Shown here: positions 26,919 to 36,849 of the stretch, piece after piece
Numbering within the stretch: the first letter of the stretch is position 1
Layout of the letters: every line of letters starts with the position of its first letter
Assembly: GCF_024360925.2 (NCBI RefSeq)
Contig: NZ_CP113517.1
Span: 1,860,001 to 1,924,000, forward strand
Length of the DNA stretch: 64,000 nucleotides
From: Methylomonas rapida
Lineage (GTDB): Bacteria; Pseudomonadota; Gammaproteobacteria; Methylococcales; Methylomonadaceae
Direction of reading: 5' to 3'
Translations under genes and position numbers: made by a program
Notes under the pieces: model-generated
Database searches by the model: none
The model's input: the letters and a program-made list of their open reading frames with translations, nothing else
What the model was told of the DNA's origin: nothing

Positions 26919-28815
26919 CCACGATTCCTATGTTGTTCAAGGCCTGATTATCCTGATCGGATTGAATGCTTTCCGCTAGAACGGCAATATCCATCAAGCG
27001 GCACATTTCCTGTAGGGTGTGCGCGAAAGTGAGTTTTTTATGGGATTGGCTGACGCCGTTGCCGATGTCGCGGGCCAGGCGGACGAAGTCGGGTTTCAGT
27101 TGTTGGTTGATCTCCAGTGGCATGGATTGCGGCTCGAAGCGTTTGATCATGACGCGGCCGCCCCATTGATGCAGGCTGTAAAAAAAGCTGACATAAGTGT
27201 CAGTGTCCTTGCACACTGCGTAAGCCGAGAAACTGAATACCAGTTGTCTGGCGGCAACGGGGCTGCTTTTGAGCAAGGTTGCCAGCCAACTCATGAACTC
27301 GGCATTTTTGATCGAGCGGGTCGAAAGGTTGACGGCGATGGCATGCTGAATGCCGCTAGTGCGAATATGCTCAAGCACTTGCTGAACGACGCCCTTGTCG
27401 AGGTCGACGATCTTGGCGTATTTTTCGGCGATGGAAATGAACGGTGCAATTGCCACCAGCTCGCCTTCGGCGTCTCGCACTTGCAGCACGGCTTCTTCCA
27501 TGATGACGCCATGACGCTGATAAGCATGGGTTTTACCTGTATAAATCAACGTGTAGCGGGCGTGGTCGATGCAGTCGAACACCAAGGCCTTCCAGGCGGA
27601 AATATCTCTGGCGTATCGCCGTTCGGCGCGGATGTGGTAGCTGTTGGCGCCGATCAACCGGGCTTGCTCGTAGGCTTCTTGCGCCGCGATCAGTGTTCTT
27701 TCCGGTGTTTCCACCAAATTGACGGGAGCTATACCGATATGGGCCAGGTCGGGTTTGCCGAAATGTTTACCCAGCTCGGTAAAATCGTCGCTCAAGCTTT
27801 GGCAAATGGCTTCTATTTGAGCCATGTCGTTTGTCTCGATCAGCAGGGCAAATTCGCCGCCGTAAAAACGATAGGCTTTGATGGCGCTGGACGGATACGT
27901 TTGGGCCTGTTTCCGGAGCAGGCCGGCAACCTTTTGCAGTAGTTCGTCGATCGCATCGCTGCCGCGTTCCTTGACCAGTTCGGGCAGGCTGTCCAGTTTG
28001 ATGATTTGTAAAAAGGCATCGCCATGTTCCATGATCAAATGATTCATATCGGTTTCGAATACCGATTTTTTGTATAGCCCCGTGAGTTCGTCGCGCAACA
28101 ATTTTCCGGCGGTCATTTCCAGTTTGCTGTTCAACGCGCTGATGGTGCCCTTGATTTTTTGCGACATGATGTTCATCGAGGTCGCCACGCTTTTGACTTC
28201 GCTGGTCCAGGGCAAAGGGGTTATGGTTTCGAAATGGCCGTCGGCGATTTGTTGCGCGAGCTGATCGAGACGCTTCAGGGATGCCAGCGTCATTCGCAAC
28301 AGCAGCAACAGTAGCAGCATGGATATGGCCAAGACCATCAAGGAGTAATAAAGCGCCGTTTGGGTTTGTCGATAAAGCGAACTGTAGCCGAACGCCGGAT
28401 TGACGGTGACGTAAACGACTCCGCTGATGGTCCAGCCGGATGAAATTTCGCTGCTGGCCACGGCTGGCGACAGCGGCAGATAGTCGATGAACCATGCCGG
28501 CACGCCTTCGGCCTTTTTATCGTTGGCGAGCCCGATCAGTTCCTTGCCGCTGGCGTCGAGCAGGCGAATCTCGCCGTAATAGCCCATGTCGAAAATGGCG
28601 CTGATCATGGCTTTGATGGTCGGGTCGCTGGGATTTTTCATGTAAGGGCTCAACGAAAGTCCTAGCGAGGTGGCGGTGTCCTGCGCATGGCTTTGAGATT
28701 CGGTTTCCAGATATGTCCTGGTGTTGTTGATGCTTAAGATCAGGTTGACGCCGAAAATCAGTAAAAACAAAGCAGAAATAAGGATGAGCAGTTGTTTTGA
28801 TAAAGACATGGGCAA
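26902..28815 (-). CDS. lapD: LapD-like c-di-GMP receptor with degenerate GGDEF and EAL domains
   Basis: The 637-residue inner-membrane protein has a first membrane helix (about 8-28), a periplasmic LapD/MoxY-type domain (about 30-155, with FDMGYYGEIRLLDASG), a second helix (about 157-177), a HAMP segment, then GGDEF and EAL domains. The cyclase motif is degenerate (FYGGEF) and no EAL catalytic triplet is visible where expected (MEEAVLQ), so it should bind rather than make or break c-di-GMP. In the known system the periplasmic domain sequesters LapG. The overlap with lapG supports this assignment. The two-base-cluster Met start (MPM) leaves a two-codon ambiguity. Confidence 0.92.
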   Translation of the reverse strand: MPMSLSKQLLILISALFLLIFGVNLILSINNTRTYLETESQSHAQDTATSLGLSLSPYMKNPSDPTIKAMISAIFDMGYYGEIRLLDASGKELIGLANDKKAEGVPAWFIDYLPLSPAVASSEISSGWTISGVVYVTVNPAFGYSSLYRQTQTALYYSLMVLAISMLLLLLLLRMTLASLKRLDQLAQQIADGHFETITPLPWTSEVKSVATSMNIMSQKIKGTISALNSKLEMTAGKLLRDELTGLYKKSVFETDMNHLIMEHGDAFLQIIKLDSLPELVKERGSDAIDELLQKVAGLLRKQAQTYPSSAIKAYRFYGGEFALLIETNDMAQIEAICQSLSDDFTELGKHFGKPDLAHIGIAPVNLVETPERTLIAAQEAYEQARLIGANSYHIRAERRYARDISAWKALVFDCIDHARYTLIYTGKTHAYQRHGVIMEEAVLQVRDAEGELVAIAPFISIAEKYAKIVDLDKGVVQQVLEHIRTSGIQHAIAVNLSTRSIKNAEFMSWLATLLKSSPVAARQLVFSFSAYAVCKDTDTYVSFFYSLHQWGGRVMIKRFEPQSMPLEINQQLKPDFVRLARDIGNGVSQSHKKLTFAHTLQEMCRLMDIAVLAESIQSDQDNQALNNIGIVGASRQ

Positions 28816-28932
28816 AGTATGCGTTATTGCGATGATATTTTAGTGAGTGGTCGCCGGTTGCAGCTGCTTTCGAGTATTAGGGTTGCATTAAAAACGCATA
28901 TTCGATTTTTTGCCAGCTTGCTTGTGTTTAAT

Positions 28933-28980
28933 GGAAAAAACTGAAGCTTTTTACTCCAGAGCGTCGTTGATGGCTTCATC
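28933..28980. repeat. Repeat family A, partial copy 3
   Basis: GGAAAAAACTGAAGCTTTTTACTCCAG-type sequence matches the left arm of copies 1 and 2, with a reduced right arm (ATGGCTTCAT). Confidence 0.5.
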
Positions 28981-29003
28981 CTGACCCTGTTCAGCCCGGC
29001 GTA

Positions 29004-29160
29004 TAGTCCTGGAAAAATCATTGGGTCCACGAAACCCGCGAAAAATCACGAATAGTTTCAAACAGTTATCACGCCTAAGAGCGGCACTGAACAGATGAGT
29101 CGATAAGCTTCATAACGCAATGATTTCTTTCGTGATTTTCGTGGACTTGCTGCCGTTTTT
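29004..29160. repeat. Repeat family E, copy 1 (GTCCACGAAA element)
   Basis: TCCTGGAAAAAT, GTCCACGAAA and AAAAATCACGAA on the left are answered by TTCGTGATTTTCGTGGAC on the right. The inner part has CGGCAC. The same arrangement is at 43427-43574, ending with the same CTTGCTG and TTTTTAGG-like tail. Confidence 0.78.
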
Positions 29161-29244
29161 AGGATAATGGCTTTGGCTGAGGTTTTGCCGGCATCTGTTG
29201 GCGGTCGCGGCAAACCTCATTTTGGCGACGACGCGCTGCTTGGG

Positions 29245-31893
29245 TCAACGCTCGGCCTGCGCCAGATGCCTTAGAATTGTGTCGCGGATGCGTTGTCTTT
29301 CCGAATCGTCATCGACGGGCGAGCTTTCTCGGTCCGTTATATAAAACATGTCTTCCGCGCGGCTGCCGATCGTGGTGATTTTGGCGTCATACAGTTGTAT
29401 GTTCAGCTCCACGAAGGCGCGCCCTATGGTGGATAACAGGCCGGCGCGGTCGGTCGTGACCAGTTCGATGATGGTGTGTTGATGTGTTGGATCATCCAGA
29501 AACGTGATGCTGGTTTCGATTGGAAAGTGGCGCGCCTGTCTGGATTGCTTGTGGATGTTTTTCCCGACTTTGACTTGTTTGCTGGTCAAGCCTTCGCGCA
29601 GGGCGTTGCAGATATGAATTTCCCTATGTAGATCGTTGATCGCTTCGCCGGATTGTTCCAGTACCTGGAAGCTGTTCAATACATACTGATCCGCGGTGGT
29701 GATGATGCGGGCGTCGAGAATGGTCAGGCCAAGTTGATCCAATGTCGCGGTGCAGATCGAAAAAATCTGGGCTTCGTTGCGGGTGTAAATGAAAATCTCG
29801 GCACTACCGCGCTGGGTTTGCGGGCGCAGCAATACCAGTGGCAGCTCTGTTTCGGTGCAGGCTGCGATGGCGATCGTGTGCCAGGCGATTTCGTCGGCGG
29901 AGTAGCGCAAAAAGTAATCCTCGCTCAAATGCCGCCAGGATGAGTCTATGGTGGTTGGCGATATGCCCAGCTTCAGTAGTTCGTCTTGCGCTTCTTTTTT
30001 ATTGTCTTCGATGCGTTCTGAGCGGGCGACGGGATTGTGCAGGCCGCGATGCAGCGCCTTGTGGGTGGATATGTAGAGTTCTTTTAGTAACGCGTCTTTC
30101 CAGGCATTCCAGAGGCTGGGATTGGTGGCGCGAATGTCGGCGACGGTCAGCAGGTACAGGTAGTTCAAGTATTCTATGCTGCCGACTTGTAGCGCAAAAG
30201 TGTGGATCACATCTGGGTCGCTGATGTCCTTGCGTTGCGCGGTCATCGACATCAACAAGTGATGACGTACCAGCCAAGTGATCAGTTTGGTGTCATGGGC
30301 CGGTAAATCGTGTTGTTGGCAAAAATTACGCGCGATAGTTTCGCCCAAGGTGGAGTGGTCGCCGCCGCGGCCTTTGGCAATGTCGTGGAACAGCGCCGCG
30401 ATGTACAGTACGTCCGGTTTGGGGGTTAGCAGGAAAATATTGTTGCAAAACGGCAATTCCTCGCTGTGTTTGTCCAGCGCAAAGCGGCGTAAATTGCGAA
30501 TCACGAACAAGGTGTGTTCGTCGACGGTGTAGATATGAAACAAGTCATACTGCATGCGGGCGACGATGTTGGCGAAGTCGGGCAAATACGCCGCCAGCAC
30601 GCCGTAGCGGTTCATGCGCTTCAATTGGTGGGTGATGCCGCGCGGTTGCCGCAAGATTTCGATGAACAGGCGGTTGGCGTCCTTGTTGCGTCGATAGGAG
30701 TCGTCGATCAGCGGCAGACTTTTGCGAATCAGGCGTATGGTGCTGGCCCGTATCCCTTTGAGCGAAGGCGATTGTTGCAACAGTAAAAAAATTTCCAGCA
30801 GCGCTAATGGGTTTTTTTGAAACACATCGTCGCTGCTGACTTCCAGGTAGCCGGCGATGGAGGAAAAATTGGCGGTAATCGGGATGGGGGTCAGGTTTTC
30901 CTTGCTGCTGATCAGGCGCTCGTTGAGGAGTTGCAGCAGCATTTCGTTGAGGCGCTCGATATCGACGACGGTCTTGAAGAAAAACTGCATGAACTGCTCG
31001 ACATCGGGCTGTCCTTCCTTATCGACGAAGCCGAACAGGCTGGCCAGGTCGCGCTGGTAGTCGAACAGCAATCTATCTTCGCCGCGGTTGGTCTGGGCAT
31101 GCAACGCAAAGCGCAGGCGCCACAGAATGTCGCGCGAGGCGACTAGACTGTCATATTCCGCTTTGGGTAAAAAGCCGTAATTGATCAGCTCCTTCAAGGA
31201 GCGCGCCTTGTAATGATGTTTGAAAACCCAGCCGATGATCTGGATGTCCCGCAAGCCGCCCGGTCCTTCCTTGATGTTGGGCTCTAGGTTGTATGCCGTA
31301 TCGTGATATTTGCTGTAGCGCTGCTCCTGTTCCTCCATTTTGGCAAGAAAGAAGCGTTCCGACGACCAGAGTGGCGTGTTGATGATTTCCTGCTTCAGTT
31401 GATTGAACAGCGCTTCGTTGCCGGTGATCAGGCGCATTTCCAGCCGGCTGGTGAATACGGTCTGGTCCTGCGAGGAGAAGGCAACGCACTCGTCGAGAAA
31501 ACAAGTGCTCAATCCCGGTTTCAGGCCTATATCCCAGAGGAAGTTGGCAAAGCTGGAAAGCCTGTCCTGAATGGCATCCGAGTAAGACTGATCCAGGATG
31601 ATCAGGATGTCGATGTCGGAATGCGGAAATAGTTCGCCTCTGCCGTAGCCGCCGGTCGCTATCAAGGCTTGTTTGTTGGCGGCGTCGCCTAGAAAATGTG
31701 TCCAACTGGCCGACAGTAGCTTGTCGATGAACCTGGCCTTTTCGTTCAGCAAATCCTCCGGCGAACGATCGGGACTGAAACGTCGCTTCAAATCCTGATT
31801 TTCAGCGGCGATGGCGCTTTTGAAGGCGGCAATAGGATTGGTTTCCAGAAAGCCTTGGGCAAAATCGGTTGCTGTGTAGACGCTGTTGGTCAC
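29245..31893 (-). CDS. glnD: Bifunctional PII uridylyltransferase/uridylyl-removing enzyme
   Basis: GlnD senses glutamine and adds or removes UMP on PII proteins, which in turn control glutamine synthetase and nitrogen gene expression. The 882 residues show the nucleotidyltransferase motif GGYGRGELFPHSDIDILI (near 82-99), the GlnD-specific region EGPGGLRDIQ, an HD domain with LFHDIAKGRGGDHS, and two C-terminal ACT domains (last 190 residues, ending TTIGSRAEDMFYITD). Translation starts at GTG 31893, overlapping the map stop by four bases (31890-31893). The map-glnD order is that of E. coli. It fits functionally with gltB in the same window. Confidence 0.96.
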   Translation of the reverse strand: MTNSVYTATDFAQGFLETNPIAAFKSAIAAENQDLKRRFSPDRSPEDLLNEKARFIDKLLSASWTHFLGDAANKQALIATGGYGRGELFPHSDIDILIILDQSYSDAIQDRLSSFANFLWDIGLKPGLSTCFLDECVAFSSQDQTVFTSRLEMRLITGNEALFNQLKQEIINTPLWSSERFFLAKMEEQEQRYSKYHDTAYNLEPNIKEGPGGLRDIQIIGWVFKHHYKARSLKELINYGFLPKAEYDSLVASRDILWRLRFALHAQTNRGEDRLLFDYQRDLASLFGFVDKEGQPDVEQFMQFFFKTVVDIERLNEMLLQLLNERLISSKENLTPIPITANFSSIAGYLEVSSDDVFQKNPLALLEIFLLLQQSPSLKGIRASTIRLIRKSLPLIDDSYRRNKDANRLFIEILRQPRGITHQLKRMNRYGVLAAYLPDFANIVARMQYDLFHIYTVDEHTLFVIRNLRRFALDKHSEELPFCNNIFLLTPKPDVLYIAALFHDIAKGRGGDHSTLGETIARNFCQQHDLPAHDTKLITWLVRHHLLMSMTAQRKDISDPDVIHTFALQVGSIEYLNYLYLLTVADIRATNPSLWNAWKDALLKELYISTHKALHRGLHNPVARSERIEDNKKEAQDELLKLGISPTTIDSSWRHLSEDYFLRYSADEIAWHTIAIAACTETELPLVLLRPQTQRGSAEIFIYTRNEAQIFSICTATLDQLGLTILDARIITTADQYVLNSFQVLEQSGEAINDLHREIHICNALREGLTSKQVKVGKNIHKQSRQARHFPIETSITFLDDPTHQHTIIELVTTDRAGLLSTIGRAFVELNIQLYDAKITTIGSRAEDMFYITDRESSPVDDDSERQRIRDTILRHLAQAER

Positions 31894-32654
31894 CGCTCTT
31901 CCTGGCGCAGAGTCAAGATTTCATATCCCGTGTCGGTTACCAAAATGGTGTGCTCCCACTGGGCGGACAGGCTGCGATCCTTGGTCACGGCGGTCCAGCC
32001 GTCCGGCAGGATTTTCATGTGGCGCTTGCCGATGTTGATCATGGGTTCGATGGTAAAAATCATGCCGGGTTGGATCACGGCGCCATCGCCGTGTTTGCCA
32101 AAATGCATCACGTGCGGTTCTTCGTGAAAGTCCTTGCCGATGCCGTGGCCGCAAAATTCACGTACGACCGAATAGCGGTTGCTTTCCGCGTGTTTCTGAA
32201 TGGCATGGCCTATGTCGCCAAAATGCGCGCCGGGCTTGACTTGCTCGATGCCGAGGAACATGCATTGACGCGTGATTTCGACCAATCTTTTCGCGTGCGG
32301 GCTGACATCGCCGACGCAGAACATTTTGCTGGTGTCGCCGTGGTAGCCGTCCTTGATGACGGTAATATCGATGTTGACGATATCGCCGTTCTTCAGTTTT
32401 TTGTCGCTTGGAATGCCGTGGCAAATTTGATGATTGATCGACGTGCAGATCGATTTGGGGTAGCCGCGATAATTGAGGGGGGCGGGGATGGCGTGCTGTT
32501 CGTTGACGATATAGTCGTGGCAGATTTGGTCGAGTTCTTCCGTGCTGATGCCCGCGACCACATGCGGGGCGATCATTTCCAGTACTTCCGCGGCCAGTTT
32601 GCAGGCTACGCGCATTTTTTCGATTTCGTCGGCGGTTTTTATTACGATGCTCAT
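31890..32654 (-). CDS. map: Methionine aminopeptidase type I
   Basis: This metalloprotease removes the initiator Met from nascent proteins. I place the start at ATG 32654 (MSIVIKTADEIEKMRVAC, 254 residues), which gives the normal length. The frame is open 42 codons further upstream but those residues are not family-like. Metal ligands are visible in NIDITVIKDGYHGDTS (two Asp), FCGHGIGKDFHEEPHV (His), FTIEPMIN (Glu) and SAQWEHTILVTD (Glu), together with the substrate His in NHQICHGIPS. It runs divergently from rpsB, as in E. coli, and overlaps glnD. Confidence 0.96.
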   Translation of the reverse strand: MSIVIKTADEIEKMRVACKLAAEVLEMIAPHVVAGISTEELDQICHDYIVNEQHAIPAPLNYRGYPKSICTSINHQICHGIPSDKKLKNGDIVNIDITVIKDGYHGDTSKMFCVGDVSPHAKRLVEITRQCMFLGIEQVKPGAHFGDIGHAIQKHAESNRYSVVREFCGHGIGKDFHEEPHVMHFGKHGDGAVIQPGMIFTIEPMINIGKRHMKILPDGWTAVTKDRSLSAQWEHTILVTDTGYEILTLRQEER

Positions 32655-32779
32655 CAGTGAGTCTGGTATTTTGAGGTGATTTGGTATGATTCTATTGAGG
32701 TTAGAGGATGCTGGTTTGGAGCAGTCTAACAGACTTGCTATTGTTGTGAAATCGTAATCATGATATAAAGATAAGTTCA

Positions 32780-32916
32780 CTATGTTTAATACTCACGCCT
32801 GTCGGCACGATTGATGGGGTGCCTGTTAAAGCTGAAGCGATAACGGGTCATCAGTCGGGACAGTGCGGAGGCGTAACCCAACGCCGAATCATTCGGCAAA
32901 ATCTTAGGAGAAAATA
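32780..32916 (+). promoter_or_regulatory. rpsB leader region
   Basis: The 137 bases before rpsB are non-coding and contain hairpins, for example GCCGAA-TCA-TTCGGC at 32883-32897, just upstream of the ribosome site AGGAG at about 32907. In E. coli ribosomal protein S2 represses its own rpsB-tsf mRNA through the leader. A similar role here is inference; I did not fold the sequence. Confidence 0.35.
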
Positions 32917-33660
32917 ATGGCAGCAGTGTCAATGCGTCAAATGTTGGAAGCGGGTGTTCACTTTGGACACCAAACTCGTTACTGGAATCCGAAAATGGCA
33001 TCCTATTTGTTCGGAGCCCGTAACAAAATCCATATCATCGATTTGGAGCAAACGCTTCCCTTGTTCAATGACGCGATGAATTACCTGGGTCAAATGACCG
33101 CCAACAAAGGCACGATCCTGTTTGTGGGCACCAAAAAATCCGCTCGCAAAGCCGTGGCCGAAGAAGCGAAACGTTGCGGCATGCCCTACGTCAACCATCG
33201 TTGGTTGGGCGGCATGTTGACCAACTTCAAGACCATCAAAAAATCCATCAACCGCCTGAAAGAGCTGGAAGCGATGAAAGCCGACGGTACTTTGTACCAA
33301 AAATTCAGCAAAAAGGAAGCGCTGGGCATGGAGCGTGAGTTGGAAAAACTCGAACGCAGCCTCGGCGGTATCAAAGATATGCGCGGTATTCCCGATGCGA
33401 TTTTTGTTTTGGACGTGGGCTACGAGAAAAACGCCATCATGGAAGCCAAGAAACTGGGTGTTCCCGTGGTTGGCGTGGTTGACTCCAACAACTCCCCCGA
33501 AAATATCGATTATGTGATTCCTGGCAACGACGACTCGATTCGTGCCGTGACTTTGTATTGCCAAAGCGCCGCTGCAGCGGTTCTGGAAGCCAAGGCATTG
33601 CGCATGGATGCCGGTACAAAATCAGATGATTTCGTCGAGGAAGTCGTAGCGGAAGCGTAA
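32917..33660 (+). CDS. rpsB: Small-subunit ribosomal protein uS2
   Basis: S2 binds late to the 30S subunit and recruits S1. The 247 residues have the universal start [63 protein letters not shown] and the C-terminal [27 protein letters not shown] strong AGGAG site precedes the ATG at 32917. It heads the rpsB-tsf unit, with a hairpin terminator between the two genes. Confidence 0.98.
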   Translation: MAAVSMRQMLEAGVHFGHQTRYWNPKMASYLFGARNKIHIIDLEQTLPLFNDAMNYLGQMTANKGTILFVGTKKSARKAVAEEAKRCGMPYVNHRWLGGMLTNFKTIKKSINRLKELEAMKADGTLYQKFSKKEALGMERELEKLERSLGGIKDMRGIPDAIFVLDVGYEKNAIMEAKKLGVPVVGVVDSNNSPENIDYVIPGNDDSIRAVTLYCQSAAAAVLEAKALRMDAGTKSDDFVEEVVAEA

Positions 33661-33734
33661 GTTTTTGTAGTCCTGCCTGCGCGGGCCGGACAAAACCGCT
33701 TTCGCTCGAACGCGGAAGCGGATATTGGTCTTTT

Positions 33735-33763
33735 AAACGCCTCCTTTGTGAGGCGTTTTTTTA
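33735..33763 (+). terminator. Hairpin terminator or attenuator between rpsB and tsf
   Basis: AAACGCCTC-CTTT-GTGAGGCGTTTTTTT: an eight- to nine-base stem followed by T residues, 74 bp after rpsB and 22 bp before tsf. It could lower transcription into tsf. An S2-Tsf intercistronic terminator is also known in E. coli. Confidence 0.88.
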
Positions 33764-33784
33764 GTTAATAAACTTGAGGAAAAA

Positions 33785-34672
33785 ATGATGAGTATTAGTG
33801 CGGCTATGGTGAAAGAACTGCGTGAGCGTACGGGTTCTGGCATGATGGAATGTAAAAAAGCCTTGGTTGAAGCCAATGGCGACATGGAGCTGGCCATCGA
33901 GAACATGCGTAAAGCGGGTCTGGCCAAAGCCGATAAAAAATCCGGCCGTATCGCAGCAGAAGGTGTTATCGGTGTGAAAGTGTCCGGTGACAACAAATCC
34001 GTCGTCATGGTCGATGTCAACTGCGAAACCGACTTCGTGGCCAAAGGCGATGATTTCACGGGTTTTGTTAGCGATGTCGTCGATGCGGTGCTGGCAGGCA
34101 ATGTCGAAAACGATGAACAGCTGCAAGCTTTGGCATTGGCCAGTGGTGCTTCGATTGACGATACGCGTCGTGCACTGATTGCCAAAATCGGCGAAAATAT
34201 TACCGTAAGACGCTTTGTGAAATTTTCCACCGCAACCGGCAGCCAGGCTTGCTACCTGCATGGCAGCAAAATTGGCGTTGTCGTCGAACTGAGCAAGGAT
34301 GACGCGGAACTGGGCAAGGATATCGCGATGCACATTGCGGCCAGCAAGCCGATCTGCATTTCCGGCGATGAAGTTTCGTCCGAAACCATCGAAAAAGAAA
34401 AAGAAATCTTCTTGGCGCAACAAGAAGAAAAAATCAAGGGAAAACCTGCGGATATCGTCGAGAAAATGGTTTCTGGCCGTATCAACAAATTCCTGGCGGA
34501 AATCACGCTGCTGGGCCAGGCCTTCATTAAAGACGATAGCAAAACCGTCGGACAGTTGTTGAAGGAGAAAGGCAACGAAGTCGTGCGCTTTGCCCGCTTC
34601 GAAGTCGGCGAAGGCATCGAGAAGAAAGAAGAGGACTTTGCCGCCGAAGTGATGGCGCAAGTCAGAGGTTAA
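33785..34672 (+). CDS. tsf: Translation elongation factor Ts
   Basis: EF-Ts is the nucleotide exchange factor for EF-Tu. The 295-residue protein has the N-terminal UBA-like part (KELRERTGSGMMECKKALVEA) and the signature VMVDVNCETDFVAKGDDF, followed by the dimerisation domain. Two adjacent ATGs exist (33785 and 33788); MSISAAMVKELR from the second fits the family, and GAGG precedes both. It lies between two terminators, allowing separate expression from pyrH. Confidence 0.98.
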   Translation: MMSISAAMVKELRERTGSGMMECKKALVEANGDMELAIENMRKAGLAKADKKSGRIAAEGVIGVKVSGDNKSVVMVDVNCETDFVAKGDDFTGFVSDVVDAVLAGNVENDEQLQALALASGASIDDTRRALIAKIGENITVRRFVKFSTATGSQACYLHGSKIGVVVELSKDDAELGKDIAMHIAASKPICISGDEVSSETIEKEKEIFLAQQEEKIKGKPADIVEKMVSGRINKFLAEITLLGQAFIKDDSKTVGQLLKEKGNEVVRFARFEVGEGIEKKEEDFAAEVMAQVRG

Positions 34673-34678
34673 ACCCTA

Positions 34679-34707
34679 GAAAACCCGGTTTCTACCGGGT
34701 TTTTTCT
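34679..34707 (+). terminator. Rho-independent terminator after tsf
   Basis: AAAACCCGGT-TTCT-ACCGGGTTTTTTC, starting seven bases after the tsf stop. Confidence 0.92.
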
Positions 34708-34753
34708 GTTCTCAATCGGTTGCGTTAAACCATCAATTCTGGATACTTCAATT

Positions 34754-35473
34754 ATGAGTCAGACCATTTGTCAGAGAATTTTACTTAAATTGAGCGGCGA
34801 AGCCTTGATGAGCGAGACGGGCGGGAGTATCGATCCCGATATCGTGCAGCGTTTGGCGCAAGAAGTTAAAGACTTATGCGATGCCGGCATTCAAGTAGGA
34901 TTGGTGATTGGTGGCGGCAATATCCTGCGCGGCGCGGAGAAAGCGTCCGAAGGTTTGAACCGGGTAACCAGTGACCAAATGGGCATGCTGGCGACGGTGA
35001 TCAATGCCTTGGCAATGCAGGATGCGCTGGAGTATCTGGGGCAACCCGTTCGGGTCATGACGGCCCTGAAAATCAATCAGGTTTGCGAAGATTACATTCG
35101 ACGCCGCGCCGTCAGACATTTGGAGAAGGGGCGGGTGGCGATTTTCGCGGCCGGCACTGGCAACCCGTTTTTTACCACCGATACCGCGGCCAGTTTGAGA
35201 GCGATCGAAATCGATGCCCAATTGATGATCAAGGCCACCAAGGTCAAAGGCGTTTATTCTGCCGATCCGAACAAGGTAGCCGATGCGGTGTTCTATCCCC
35301 GTCTGACTTACGACGAGGCCATCGATCAGCGCCTGAACGTGATGGATACCACGGCATTGGTATTATGCCGAGACAACAACCTGCCGATGCGGGTAATGAA
35401 TATTTTTGAGCCGGGAGCGGTGATGCGTCTGATGCGCGGTGAAGATATCGGCTCTCTAATCGTGAGGAACTAG
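34754..35473 (+). CDS. pyrH: UMP kinase
   Basis: PyrH phosphorylates UMP to UDP, feeding UTP synthesis, and is a hexameric amino-acid-kinase-fold enzyme. The 239 residues show the phosphate-binding start [46 protein letters not shown] and the C-terminal [16 protein letters not shown]. It lies two bases before frr, and both are transcribed with the downstream lipid genes. Confidence 0.98.
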   Translation: MSQTICQRILLKLSGEALMSETGGSIDPDIVQRLAQEVKDLCDAGIQVGLVIGGGNILRGAEKASEGLNRVTSDQMGMLATVINALAMQDALEYLGQPVRVMTALKINQVCEDYIRRRAVRHLEKGRVAIFAAGTGNPFFTTDTAASLRAIEIDAQLMIKATKVKGVYSADPNKVADAVFYPRLTYDEAIDQRLNVMDTTALVLCRDNNLPMRVMNIFEPGAVMRLMRGEDIGSLIVRN

Positions 35474-35474
35474 A

Positions 35475-36032
35475 ATGATCAGTGATATTCAACAAGATGC
35501 CGCAGCGCGCATGGCCAAAAGCATAGAAGCGTTGCAAAAAGCCTTTAGCAAAATCAGAACCGGCCGGGCTCACCCGAGTCTGCTGGATCAAATCAGCGTC
35601 AGTTATTATGGCTCGGAATCGCCCCTGTCGCAGGTGGCGAATGTGTCGGTCGAAGATGCTAGAACCCTGAAAGTGGTGCCTTGGGAAAAAGGTATGGTGC
35701 AGGCCATCGAAAAAGCCATCATGTCTTCTGGTTTGGGTTTGAATCCGGCCACGCAAGGCACGGTGATTCGGATCCCCTTGCCTGCATTGACCGAAGAGCG
35801 TCGCCGTGAACTGGTCAAAGTCGTCAAAAACGAAGCCGAGCAGGGCAGGGTGTCCATCAGAAACATTCGCCGCGATGCCAACGCCGCGATAAAGGATGCC
35901 TTGAAGGAGAAGCTGATTTCCGAGGACGATGCACGTCAAGGCGAGGAAAAAATTCAGAAGCTCACCGATCAATACATCAAAGAAGTGGAAAAGCATCTTG
36001 AAGAGAAAGAAGCCGATCTGCTGTCCATGTAA
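35475..36032 (+). CDS. frr: Ribosome recycling factor
   Basis: RRF splits post-termination ribosomes together with EF-G. At 185 residues it has the expected length and motifs: [13 protein letters not shown], the beta-domain [46 protein letters not shown] and the coiled end helix. The ATG at 35475 is one base after the pyrH stop. Confidence 0.98.
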   Translation: MISDIQQDAAARMAKSIEALQKAFSKIRTGRAHPSLLDQISVSYYGSESPLSQVANVSVEDARTLKVVPWEKGMVQAIEKAIMSSGLGLNPATQGTVIRIPLPALTEERRRELVKVVKNEAEQGRVSIRNIRRDANAAIKDALKEKLISEDDARQGEEKIQKLTDQYIKEVEKHLEEKEADLLSM

Positions 36033-36048
36033 TTAACCGAGAACAATC

Positions 36049-36813
36049 ATGTCAGCCGAGCTTGGTAGCAAATTGATAATAAACGGCGAAAACCCGCGAC
36101 ACATCGCCATCATCATGGATGGCAATGGGCGTTGGGCGCAAAAACGGATGATGCCGAGAATCATGGGCCACCATGCCGGTGTGAAAACGGTCAGAAAAAT
36201 CGTCGAGTATTGCGCCAAGGAAAACATCGAGGTGTTGTCGCTGTTTGCCTTCAGCAGCGAAAATTGGCGGCGCCCGAAAGATGAAGTCAGTTTGCTGATG
36301 GAGCTGTTCATGAGCACTTTGCAGACGCAGGTCGACAAACTCGACAAAAACAATATCCGTTTGCGCATCATCGGTGACAAGAGCGCTTTTCCGGACACGC
36401 TGCAGGAGAAAATTCGCAATGCCGAGGCGCAAACAGCCAATAACAGCGGGCTGACGCTGGTGATTGCCGCAAACTATGGTGGCCGGTGGGATATCGCTCA
36501 GGCCGTAGAAAGGATTGTCGCCGGCATCCGCTCGGGTGAGATTCAGGAACAAACCATTACCGAAGAATTGATCAGCGCGCATCTGGTCACGGCCGACTTG
36601 CCCGAGCCCGATTTGTTCATTCGTTCCGGCGGAGAAGAGCGGGTCAGCAATTTTTTGCTGTGGCAACTGGCTTATACCGAGCTTTATTTTACCGATGTGT
36701 TATGGCCTGATTTTGATCAGGAGATGATGCAAAAAGCCATTACGAGTTTCAAGGGACGCCAAAGGCGATTTGGCCATACCGGTGATCAAATCGTCGATAA
36801 GCGTATTCTTTAG
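36049..36813 (+). CDS. uppS: Undecaprenyl diphosphate synthase (cis-prenyltransferase)
   Basis: UppS extends farnesyl diphosphate with eight isopentenyl units to make the C55 carrier used by peptidoglycan and the surface polysaccharides of this window. The 254 residues have HIAIIMDGNGRWAQKR (catalytic Asp), ALFAFSSENWRRP and the C-terminal DLFIRSGGEERVSNFLLWQLAYTELYF. It sits between frr and cdsA in the standard order. Dxr downstream supplies the isoprenoid precursors. Confidence 0.97.
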   Translation: MSAELGSKLIINGENPRHIAIIMDGNGRWAQKRMMPRIMGHHAGVKTVRKIVEYCAKENIEVLSLFAFSSENWRRPKDEVSLLMELFMSTLQTQVDKLDKNNIRLRIIGDKSAFPDTLQEKIRNAEAQTANNSGLTLVIAANYGGRWDIAQAVERIVAGIRSGEIQEQTITEELISAHLVTADLPEPDLFIRSGGEERVSNFLLWQLAYTELYFTDVLWPDFDQEMMQKAITSFKGRQRRFGHTGDQIVDKRIL

Positions 36814-36849
36814 GCACTTTTCATAACCATAATAATTATTAAGCAAACT

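Larger units (their letters stand above)
28816..29244. other. Gene-free interval between lapD and glnD
   Basis: This 429-bp region holds a partial family A copy (28933-28980) and a family E copy (29004-29160). It must also contain the promoter of lapDG at its left end and the 3' end of glnD at its right. No gene is seen. Confidence 0.6.
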
